A stretch of 5,537 bases of DNA from Sulfurovum sp. (GTDB lineage Bacteria > Campylobacterota > Campylobacteria > Campylobacterales > Sulfurovaceae): the NCBI GenBank assembly GCA_015490315.1, contig WFYB01000006.1, positions 1 through 5,537 of the forward strand, written 5' to 3'. Made by a program: the position numbers and the translations under genes. Positions 1-5,537 of the stretch are shown in pieces. A model generated the notes under the pieces. It saw only the letters and a program-made list of their open reading frames with translations, was not told the origin of the DNA and did not search any database. Each line of letters opens with the position of its first letter. Within the stretch, counting starts at the first letter, position 1.

Positions 1-1443
1 GACCTCATCAGGCATCGCAGCAAAGCTCTTCTTGGTCGTCATCTTTTTGAGTGCCTTGACACTCTCTTTGAGATCAGCCAGGATGGTCTGCAGCGGCTGA
101 TGCAAATCTTTGACAGCCCTGTCCGAATCTTTTGCAAGCTTAGAGATAGAAACGATGAGATCATCCAGCGGCAGTGCATTGATCTTGGCGATCATCTGCT
201 CCACACCATCCATGATGCCGCTCTGCTCCATCGGAATACTCGGCAGCAGTACATAAGTGCCGTTGTTTTCAATCTGGCGGGTTGTGTTCTCATCCGCAAA
301 GACGAGATCGACATAGAGAAGTCCTGTGATAGGATCGGTCGGTGTCACACGTGCGCGCAGCCCCTCTTTGACAGCCGCCTCAAAGTTCTCCTCACCGCTC
401 TTTTTGTCTGCAAAAGAAGAGGTATCTATATTGAGCAGGACATCTCCTCGCATCTTGTGCGTTATGCTGTCATAGTGCAGCTGCATATCTTTGACACGTC
501 CTACATCGAAGCCGTCATAGCGTACCGGTGCATTGATATTGAGCTTGGCAATCGGATCATACGTAATGATCTTATAGGTTTTGACTGCTTCTCCCCTCTC
601 TCCTATCTTCTTCTCATTTGCCAAAGCGGCATTTTTATAGAGATAGAAACTAAACTTGTCCGGTACAGTATCATTGCTGTCTTCTCCACTGGAGGAGAAC
701 TCGATGCCGCTATGTACCAGATTGGAGAGCGGTGCCACATTGAGATCGAGTCTGCCGCTCGAGATGTCGACATCTACCGTACTCATCACCCAGAATTTGG
801 AATCTTTATGCACATAGGGGACATATGACTGGCTCACAAAGACAATAAAATCGACCGACTTACCATCCTGCCCTATCGTGACATACTCCACCTGTCCTAC
901 TTCAAGATTTTTGAAATAAACGGGAGTACCCTTGATCACACTGTATGCTTCAGGTGCAGTCAGGACAAAATACTCTCCTTCCGTATTTTTTTTATAGGCG
1001 TGTGTCAAACCGTAGAACTGCTCTTTGCTCTGGGATTTTTTCTGCGCGTACATATTGATATAGGTACCCGATATCAGCGTCTCCAGCCCGCTTACCCCGG
1101 TCACCCCCACTTCAGGCTTGACGATCCAGAACTTTGTCGTATCGTTGAGATAGTCTGCCGCCATCTTCTCCATCCGTGCATATACGATCACTCCTTTGCC
1201 GTCTTCGCTCAACTCGATCTTCATCACTTTGCCTACGGGAACATCTTTGTATTTGATCTGGCTCTGCCCCGCCTGCAACCCTTCATTCTTGGGAAAGATG
1301 ATGCGTATCTCAGGACCGAGGCGAGAGTAGTGCTGCCATACCAGCCATAGTGCGATAAAAAGTGCTACAACTGGTACGATCCAGATGGAGGTCAGCAGGT
1401 TGAATTTGGTCGATTCTTCGATCTTGGGGATCTGTTTGGACAT
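1..1443 (-). CDS. pqiB: PqiB-like MCE-domain lipid transport protein (partial, C-terminus beyond window)
   Basis: The reverse strand is open from ATG at 1443 to the window edge, giving 481 codons with no stop. The protein starts MSKQIPKIEE and has one N-terminal membrane helix (about residues 18-36), as expected for an inner-membrane anchor. Three MCE repeats follow at about 44-136, 157-250 and 288-400. Each opens with the family pattern of a beta-strand, a 'G/N..V.Y..V.VG.V' turn (KYKDVPVGKV, YFKNLEVGQV, RYDGFDVGRV) and a later hydrophobic strand. A helical segment begins near 408 and continues out of the window. E. coli PqiB, with the same three-MCE layout, is about 546 aa, so some 65 residues are probably missing. 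In that family PqiB hexamers form a periplasm-spanning tunnel for lipids between inner and outer membrane. An AAGGAA ribosome site lies 9 nt before the start, which directly abuts the stop of the upstream pqiA gene. A pqiC-like lipoprotein gene could follow outside the window, but that cannot be seen. Confidence 0.95.
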   Translation of the reverse strand, partial: MSKQIPKIEESTKFNLLTSIWIVPVVALFIALWLVWQHYSRLGPEIRIIFPKNEGLQAGQSQIKYKDVPVGKVMKIELSEDGKGVIVYARMEKMAADYLNDTTKFWIVKPEVGVTGVSGLETLISGTYINMYAQKKSQSKEQFYGLTHAYKKNTEGEYFVLTAPEAYSVIKGTPVYFKNLEVGQVEYVTIGQDGKSVDFIVFVSQSYVPYVHKDSKFWVMSTVDVDISSGRLDLNVAPLSNLVHSGIEFSSSGEDSNDTVPDKFSFYLYKNAALANEKKIGERGEAVKTYKIITYDPIAKLNINAPVRYDGFDVGRVKDMQLHYDSITHKMRGDVLLNIDTSSFADKKSGEENFEAAVKEGLRARVTPTDPITGLLYVDLVFADENTTRQIENNGTYVLLPSIPMEQSGIMDGVEQMIAKINALPLDDLIVSISKLAKDSDRAVKDLHQPLQTILADLKESVKALKKMTTKKSFAAMPDEV

Positions 1444-2043
1444 TTATCTGTTTTCCTTAATTAAACTTTCATCAAAGGCATGTGCCGCCAAAAGGGTAAA
1501 AAATACCGAGAGGGCAAATGCCGTTGCCGCCGTTCCTGCGATGATCTCTATGTGTGAGAGATGTATCAGTGCCGCAAGTATGGCGACCACAAAGACATCG
1601 ATCATCGACCACGGACCGGCAAGTTCGGTCATATAGTAGAGTTTGTGCTTATTGATCTTGCGGTCTTTGCCTATGGGGTATTTTACACTAATAAGCAGAT
1701 AAATCAAGATAAGAAACTTCAGGATAGGTATCATGATCGAAGCAAAAAAGATAATCGCTGCGATAGGATAGGAGCCGTGTTCCCAAAGCTGCAGCACTCC
1801 GCCGATTATCGTACTCTCCTGTGTCGTACCGAACTGTTTGGTGATCAGCATCGGATAGAGATTGGCAGGGATATAGGCGATCATCGCTGTGATAAGGTAT
1901 GCCCAGCTCTTACTGAGACTCACTTTGGGATCTGTCTCTATCCACGCATCACAACGGCGGCATTGCATTTTCTGACCCTTTTTAAGATTGACAGCTTCAC
2001 AGACAGGGCAGCGTACCACTGCATCCTCTTTGAGTTCTTTCAT
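1444..2043 (-). CDS. pqiA: PqiA-domain inner-membrane protein (second half of split PqiA)
   Basis: This 199-aa protein is a single PqiA domain. A zinc-ribbon-like head carries C12-x2-C15 and C28-x2-C31. Hydrophobic membrane segments follow at about 46-66, 92-119, 146-165 and 167-187. Family signatures include the PAN-L-YP turn near 59-64 and the conserved PWSMIDVFVVA segment at 144-154. E. coli PqiA carries two such domains in one chain of about 417 aa, and this gene corresponds to one of them. PqiA is the inner-membrane partner of the MCE protein PqiB in envelope lipid transport. The paraquat-inducible name is historical, and redox regulation is not shown here. The ATG overlaps the stop of the preceding pqiA gene in an ATGA arrangement, and an AGGAG site lies 8 nt upstream. 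Its TAA is immediately followed by the pqiB ATG, so translational coupling along the operon is likely. Confidence 0.93.
   Translation of the reverse strand: MKELKEDAVVRCPVCEAVNLKKGQKMQCRRCDAWIETDPKVSLSKSWAYLITAMIAYIPANLYPMLITKQFGTTQESTIIGGVLQLWEHGSYPIAAIIFFASIMIPILKFLILIYLLISVKYPIGKDRKINKHKLYYMTELAGPWSMIDVFVVAILAALIHLSHIEIIAGTAATAFALSVFFTLLAAHAFDESLIKENR
1453..1458 (-). promoter_or_regulatory. Ribosome binding site of pqiB
   Basis: AAGGAA on the minus strand lies 9 nt before the ATG at 1443, within the last codons of the upstream pqiA gene. It supports this start for pqiB. Confidence 0.75.
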
Positions 2044-2681
2044 CTCTCTTGCTCCTCATAGATACGCTTGCGAAGCATCCATATCTCCGAGAGATGTATC
2101 TGCTTGGTCAGATAAATATCAATCGCCACATAGACCAAAAGCGCCCAAAATGCTACACCCATATCTATCTGCGCATAGCCTATGAGCTTGACCAGGGCGA
2201 CCAGAATACTGATCAAAAAGATATCGCTCATATTCCATTTGAGTGCATAGGAGAGAAGTACCAGCAGCTCTTTGGTCAGTTGCCTGCCCCGTCTAAGCTT
2301 CAGGAGTAGAAAAACTGCGGTATAGAGTGTAAATACCATCAGCGGAAAAAGAAAGATCAAAAAGGCACAAAGCAGCCCTACGATATAGAAACCCTGCTCA
2401 AAGAGTGTCATAAAGGTCTTTGGGATGGTGATAAACTGCTCATGCCCCAGCAGTTCTATTTTTACTATAGGAAAGAGATTGGCAAGCGCAAAAAAGATCA
2501 ATGCGGTAAGACTCAATGCAAGTCCATGATCGATCAACTTGCTGTCGTAGCGGTAAAGTACCGTCCCGCACTCCCGGCAAAGTGCCTTGGAACCATCCTG
2601 GATCGGCACCTCTTCATGTAGGGTATGGCATTGGTGGCAGATGATCAGATCATCCAGCGCATCCTCATTTTCAATTTTCAT
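2040..2681 (-). CDS. pqiA: PqiA-domain inner-membrane protein (first half of split PqiA)
   Basis: From ATG at 2681 this encodes 213 aa, a single PqiA domain. C15-x2-C18 and C35-x2-C38 form a zinc-ribbon-like head. Hydrophobic segments lie at about 52-73, 96-128, 153-168 and 173-192, with the family turn ANLFPI at 67-72 and the signature KWNMSDIFLISILVALVK at 148-165. The same frame stays open 30 codons further upstream to an ATG at 2771. That extension would run antisense into the divergent kinase gene and precede the conserved Cys head with unrelated residues, so 2681 is preferred. No Shine-Dalgarno sequence precedes 2681. Instead a TATAAT box on this strand ends only 7 nt before it, suggesting leaderless translation. 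This is the promoter-proximal gene of the pqi operon and overlaps the next pqiA gene by 4 bp. The two proteins together match the two domains of E. coli PqiA and probably act as a heteromer with PqiB. Confidence 0.92.
   Translation of the reverse strand: MKIENEDALDDLIICHQCHTLHEEVPIQDGSKALCRECGTVLYRYDSKLIDHGLALSLTALIFFALANLFPIVKIELLGHEQFITIPKTFMTLFEQGFYIVGLLCAFLIFLFPLMVFTLYTAVFLLLKLRRGRQLTKELLVLLSYALKWNMSDIFLISILVALVKLIGYAQIDMGVAFWALLVYVAIDIYLTKQIHLSEIWMLRKRIYEEQER
2052..2056 (-). promoter_or_regulatory. Ribosome binding site of second pqiA gene
   Basis: AGGAG on the minus strand lies 8 nt before the ATG at 2043, inside the end of the first pqiA gene. It fixes the start of the second gene and lets it be translated by re-initiation or independently. 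Confidence 0.75.
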
Positions 2682-2698
2682 GGCTATAATTATAGCCA
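2681..2698. promoter_or_regulatory. Palindromic bidirectional promoter core, possible operator
   Basis: TGGCTATAATTATAGCCA is a perfect 18-bp inverted repeat. It contains TATAAT on the plus strand (2685-2690) and TATAAT on the minus strand (2694 down to 2689), the two sharing 2 bp at the dyad centre. The plus-strand box would start RNA near 2697, giving a leader of about 40 nt for the lipid kinase gene. T-runs at 2668-2671 and 2675-2678 stand in for a -35, as is common in epsilonproteobacterial sigma-70 promoters. The minus-strand box would start RNA near 2682, at the pqiA start codon. Neither side has a good TTGACA. The same dyad could also bind a dimeric regulator that shuts both directions, but no such protein is identified here. 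Confidence 0.65.
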
Positions 2699-2724
2699 AA
2701 TCATGACCAAAACATAACAAGAGC

Positions 2725-2729
2725 AAGGA
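2725..2729 (+). promoter_or_regulatory. Ribosome binding site of the lipid kinase gene
   Basis: AAGGA lies 6 nt before the ATG at 2736 and fixes that start. The divergent pqiA gene, by contrast, has no such site. Confidence 0.75.
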
Positions 2730-2735
2730 ATAACT

Positions 2736-3437
2736 ATGAGGATTCTCTCCATAGGGAAAGAGATAGAACACCCGTCACACACGATTACCAACATCACTGA
2801 AGCCAAGCTTCCCCAGCAGCCCAACGTCAGTGATTTTGACTACCTGCTGATCAGCGGTGGTGACGGTACACTCAGACGTGTCATCCAAACCCTTGGCGAT
2901 ACATCCCGCATCCCTCCGATCATTCTCAATCCTACCGGCTCTTTCAATGTTATCGCCAAACTGCATAGAGTCCCCCCTTATACACAGCTTCTTGAGGCAC
3001 TTGCCAGAGAAGAGGGTCTGCAGACAGCTATGCAGCCGGTCTATGCTCTCAATGATGAACGGTTTCTCTTCTCTGCCGGAAATATGGGAGATCTGCAGCA
3101 TATCTTTTTGGCTGAGACCTTTCGCTTTGGGCTCCTCAAAAAAGGTGTGCTCAAATATATACTTGCCTTTCTCTTTTTACTCCCTGCCCATTTGATCATG
3201 ACTCCTTTTATGCTGATGAGTAAAGAGCGTTTTTTCCTCTTTACCCCTTTTACAGCCATACGCAGATTCGGCTCTTTTCGCGGCGTGATCGATCACCCTT
3301 TTCAGATCGACCTTGGGAGCCGCTATAATCATCTCGAACTCGATGGCGATATCGTAACAGTCGAGGATGCTCTCTTGGATATTGCGCCCTTTGGCAAGGT
3401 ATCGATCGCAGTAGGATCAAAAGGAAAAATGTTGTAG
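2736..3437 (+). CDS. Diacylglycerol kinase catalytic-domain family protein (compact lipid kinase)
   Basis: This 233-aa protein belongs to the DAGK_cat/YegS-like superfamily. The nucleotide-binding motif GGDGT is at 41-45 after the strand DYLLIS, and NPTGSFNVIAKL at 65-76 corresponds to the family's P-x-GT-x-N(D) loop. SAGNMG (113-118) matches the 'N.aslG' strand. LKKGVLKYILAF (134-145) matches the family's 'lGrlaYvla' helix. ELDGD (201-205) near the C-terminus matches the conserved DGE/DGD motif. Known members phosphorylate diacylglycerol, sphingosine or related lipids with ATP at the cytoplasmic membrane face. The substrate here cannot be read from sequence. It is short compared with the usual ~300 aa: the first Rossmann strand region is abbreviated and the usual N-terminal 'NP.aG' motif is absent. 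The loop reads GSFNV where many members have GTGND. A hydrophobic stretch at 139-161 may touch the membrane. It is divergent to the pqi operon and 26 bp upstream of the hybrid signalling gene, so it is probably co-transcribed with that gene. Confidence 0.85.
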   Translation: MRILSIGKEIEHPSHTITNITEAKLPQQPNVSDFDYLLISGGDGTLRRVIQTLGDTSRIPPIILNPTGSFNVIAKLHRVPPYTQLLEALAREEGLQTAMQPVYALNDERFLFSAGNMGDLQHIFLAETFRFGLLKKGVLKYILAFLFLLPAHLIMTPFMLMSKERFFLFTPFTAIRRFGSFRGVIDHPFQIDLGSRYNHLELDGDIVTVEDALLDIAPFGKVSIAVGSKGKML

Positions 3438-3443
3438 AATATA

Positions 3444-3461
3444 GACATTAGGGAGAATGTC
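3444..3461 (+). promoter_or_regulatory. Ribosome binding site in the loop of a small hairpin
   Basis: GACATT (3444-3449) and AATGTC (3456-3461) are perfect complements flanking the 6-nt loop AGGGAG (3450-3455). That loop is the Shine-Dalgarno sequence for the ATG at 3464. The stem is short and A/T rich, so it is only marginally stable. A TAGAAT at 3435-3440, overlapping the stop of the kinase gene, could be a weak internal -10, but nothing supports it strongly. Confidence 0.45.
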
Positions 3462-3463
3462 AC

Positions 3464-5431
3464 ATGAAATACGCATTTATATTTCTTTTTATTTTTCTGT
3501 CATTCGCTATTTCACTCCCACTTTACAATGACCCCGATTCGGAACATACCGAAATCTATTTCCTTCTTTTTTTGCTCCTCTTTTCCGCGATCGGTATCTA
3601 TCTCTACCGGAAGGAGCGAAGCGAAAGATCTTTTGTTCCCGTTGCTGATACGCCACCCCGAAGTGCTCCGCGACAAGACAAGGAAGAGAATGGCAAAAAT
3701 CTCCTGCAGTACCTCAAAGAGTCCAAAGTCAAACCGGAAATCCATGAAGAGCTCTTTCGCCTCAACCAGTTTCTCAAAGAGCTTTATACTCTGCTGCAAG
3801 AGAATATCGAAACACATCAGACCGAATTTCTCTATGATATCGACAAAGAGATACCAGTAGAGATCGTCGGGGATGTGCTGCTGTATAAGCAGATATTTTT
3901 CCACATTCTCTCGAGCCTCCTCTCAACGCACCATGTAGAAACACTGATACTCTCTCTCCATCAAGAGAATGAGAGGCTTCTCTTTGAGATTAAGCTATAT
4001 GAAAATGCACAGGATAGGAACAATAATGGCGAGTATGATTTTGACTATGCCCAAAAGCTTCTGACACATATCAACGGAGAGTTGCACTCATATCCGTGGG
4101 TAGACACACAAAAACGCTTTCTCGTCAAAATACCGTTTATCCTCCCAGAGACATCTCAGACAGACTACTACAAACTCCCCAAAGAGGTCGAGCATCTTCA
4201 GCTTCTGCTGGTAGAGGAGAAACAACACACTGCAGCTGTCTACACAAAGCTCTTTCGAAACTTCGGTATTCCGGTCAGACAGATACACCATGAAGAGATC
4301 CATCTCTCTCTTGAGAACGGACGTTATGATATTGTCCTGCTTGATATCGAAAAGTATCCAACCCTGCTGCAACACCATCTCGCGAAGTTCAAAGCGAAGC
4401 ATGGATCAAAGATACTCGCATTTCGCAATACCAAAAATGGACATACAGCACTTTCGAGGAAGAACGGTATCATTGACAAATATATGGATAAGCCCCTTAC
4501 ACCGGGGATGGTACATGATTTTCTCTTCGAACACTATGCCGATGAAAGTGATATGCAATCCTATCAGGAGAATCCGATAGAGGATGTGACAGCGGAGGAT
4601 CTGACAGATGAAAGTGCCCTTATCCCAGAGTCTGAACTCTCTGAGATCACACCGGAGGATTTCAAGCGTTTCGGCAAAGCACATGTCTTGATCGTCGAAG
4701 ACAACAAGATCAACCAAAAGATACTCGAAAACATCCTCAACCGATCCGACCTGCAGATCTCTATCGCCAACCATGGCGGTGAAGCTCTGGATATACTGCA
4801 AAAAGAGGGGGCGGATATCATACTGATGGATATCAATATGCCGGTCATGGACGGCTATGAGGCTACAAGCAGAATCAGGCAGATCAAAGCGTACAAATAC
4901 CTGCCTATCGTTGTCGTCAGCGGTCTGGGCTATAGAAATGAGATCGAAAAGATGTACCATATCGGTGCTGATGCCCACCTATCCAAACCTTTCAAGATCG
5001 AAGAGCTCTATGCTGTTTTCGAAAATATTTTCGCACCCGAAACGCAAAACAGCGATACTCTCCCTCCAGAGAGATATCAGGAGGACAAACATCTTCTCAA
5101 TACCACCAAAGGACTCTATCTTCAAAAAAACATTCTGCAGTTTCGTGATATGCTCGGAGAGATGATGCACCGCTTCAACAAAGCTCCTGAAGAGGTCAAA
5201 AACCTGCTGATCAAAGAGTCCTACAGTGAGCTTTCCAAATATCTCGAAGCACTCTTGGAGGAGAGCAAGGGTGTAGGTGCAGAAGCGATTAGAGAACTGG
5301 TCTCAGAGATGAAGATACTCAGTGACAAGCGGGAAGAAGCACTACTCAAAAGCTATCTGCCCCACTTCAATGATCTCTGGCGTGATACGCTGCAGCAGAT
5401 CAAAGCCTATCTTGAACATTCACGAAGATAG
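3464..5431 (+). CDS. Membrane-anchored hybrid signalling protein: degenerate histidine kinase, two receiver domains, Hpt-like C-terminus
   Basis: The protein has 655 aa. Two membrane helices (about 4-22 and 31-48) are joined by a loop of about 10 residues, so there is no periplasmic sensor domain. Residues ~95-228 resemble the ATPase half of a hybrid histidine kinase: GDVLLYKQI (136-144) aligns with the 'GD..RLRQI' N-box start, and a C-terminal strand ends in KIPFILPE. The N-box Asn positions appear as H147 and S151, the glycine-rich G1/G2 boxes are missing, and no H-box or dimerisation domain is recognisable. A first receiver-like domain (~244-358) keeps D294 and K343, but has E251/E252 at the acidic pair and probably F320 at the Thr/Ser site. 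After an acidic linker (360-400) comes a canonical receiver (406-524) with E412, D413, phospho-acceptor D456, S486 and K508. The C-terminus (~540-651) is helical and Hpt-like, without the conserved His. There is no DNA-binding output. The GGGAG site 7-8 nt upstream supports the start. It probably accepts phosphate at D456 from another protein. Confidence 0.88.
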   Translation: MKYAFIFLFIFLSFAISLPLYNDPDSEHTEIYFLLFLLLFSAIGIYLYRKERSERSFVPVADTPPRSAPRQDKEENGKNLLQYLKESKVKPEIHEELFRLNQFLKELYTLLQENIETHQTEFLYDIDKEIPVEIVGDVLLYKQIFFHILSSLLSTHHVETLILSLHQENERLLFEIKLYENAQDRNNNGEYDFDYAQKLLTHINGELHSYPWVDTQKRFLVKIPFILPETSQTDYYKLPKEVEHLQLLLVEEKQHTAAVYTKLFRNFGIPVRQIHHEEIHLSLENGRYDIVLLDIEKYPTLLQHHLAKFKAKHGSKILAFRNTKNGHTALSRKNGIIDKYMDKPLTPGMVHDFLFEHYADESDMQSYQENPIEDVTAEDLTDESALIPESELSEITPEDFKRFGKAHVLIVEDNKINQKILENILNRSDLQISIANHGGEALDILQKEGADIILMDINMPVMDGYEATSRIRQIKAYKYLPIVVVSGLGYRNEIEKMYHIGADAHLSKPFKIEELYAVFENIFAPETQNSDTLPPERYQEDKHLLNTTKGLYLQKNILQFRDMLGEMMHRFNKAPEEVKNLLIKESYSELSKYLEALLEESKGVGAEAIRELVSEMKILSDKREEALLKSYLPHFNDLWRDTLQQIKAYLEHSRR

Positions 5432-5537
5432 CGACTGCGCTTCCAATCGTCCATAGTACTCCACCACACGCTGATCCACATGGATCACACGTCTGAGATA
5501 GTGTGTCAGGTCGCCTTTGTTGAAATCGATCTTGAGA
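5420..5537 (-). CDS. C-terminal end of an unidentified protein (partial, N-terminus beyond window)
   Basis: The reverse strand is open from the window edge (first full codon at 5536) to a TGA at 5422-5420, giving 38 codons that end in VVEYYGRLEAQSLSS. The translated piece is charged, helix-prone and has codon use like the neighbouring genes (frequent ATC, CTC, GTG, AAG/AAA), whereas the plus strand here meets stops soon after the hybrid gene. It is therefore probably the tail of a convergent gene. Its stop overlaps the last 12 bp of the hybrid gene. Too little is visible to name a family, and no function is proposed. Confidence 0.5.
   Translation of the reverse strand, partial: LKIDFNKGDLTHYLRRVIHVDQRVVEYYGRLEAQSLSS

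Noticed and set aside
100..828. A 242-codon plus-strand reading frame
   Set aside because: It is antisense to the clear three-MCE pqiB frame. Its translation has an odd composition rich in His, Ile and Cys with no domain, as expected for a mirror of a coding frame.
1000..1350. A 116-codon plus-strand reading frame
   Set aside because: It is antisense to the first MCE domain of pqiB, with no ribosome site and no recognisable protein features.
1561..2061. A 166-codon plus-strand reading frame
   Set aside because: It is antisense to the second pqiA gene, whose Cys motifs and membrane helices are unmistakable on the other strand.
2682..2771. A 30-codon N-terminal extension of the first pqiA gene, starting at ATG 2771
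   Set aside because: It overlaps the start of the divergent kinase gene and the promoter dyad, and adds residues not typical of the PqiA family before the Cys head. Used as the start, it would leave the promoter inside the gene.
3746..3781. H94-E95 in the hybrid protein as the phospho-acceptor histidine
   Set aside because: An H-E pair is present, but the Thr/Asn-Pro that normally follow are absent. The segment aligns better with the linker just before the ATPase domain than with a dimerisation helix.
4406..4978. A 190-codon minus-strand reading frame
   Set aside because: It is antisense to the two receiver domains of the hybrid protein, where the plus strand shows canonical phospho-acceptor motifs.
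5469..5486. TGATCC/GGATCA inverted repeat as a possible terminator
   Set aside because: The 6-bp stem with a 4-nt loop lies inside the convergent partial coding frame and is not followed by a T-run on either strand.

Overview
The window is a stretch of Gram-negative chromosome. The best fit is a Campylobacterota (epsilonproteobacterial) genome of the Sulfurovum/Sulfurimonas kind. This assignment is an inference from moderate G+C judged by eye, frequent AGA/AGG arginine codons, tightly packed genes, and a TATAAT box preceded by T-runs instead of a clear -35. No marker gene here proves the taxonomy.

Left part, minus strand (1-2681): an operon reading right to left, pqiA domain 1 (213 aa), pqiA domain 2 (199 aa), then pqiB (481 codons visible, cut by the window edge). 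The first two genes overlap by 4 bp and the second and third abut with no gap. PqiA is two separate proteins here, whereas E. coli has one two-domain protein. PqiB is an MCE-domain protein with three MCE repeats that is expected to form a lipid conduit across the periplasm. It is unmistakable in translation even though it has no stop codon in the window.

Centre (2681-2735): a short divergent region with a perfect 18-bp palindrome, TGGCTATAATTATAGCCA. It places a TATAAT box on each strand, overlapping by 2 bp, and touches the pqiA start codon. The geometry predicts a symmetric bidirectional promoter and a leaderless or nearly leaderless pqi mRNA.

Right part, plus strand (2736-5431): a compact protein of the diacylglycerol kinase catalytic-domain family (233 aa), then, after 26 bp, a 655-aa membrane-anchored hybrid signalling protein. 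In the latter, the histidine kinase ATPase domain, the first receiver domain and the C-terminal Hpt-like domain all look degenerate. Only the central receiver domain keeps the full canonical residue set. The last ~118 bp hold the C-terminal end of an unidentified minus-strand gene that converges on and overlaps the hybrid gene.

Taken together, the locus looks like an envelope-lipid module: a lipid transport operon back to back with a putative lipid kinase and an unusual signalling protein. The functional link is inference from gene order and the shared promoter. No rRNA, tRNA, CRISPR array, insertion sequence or convincing intrinsic terminator was seen.
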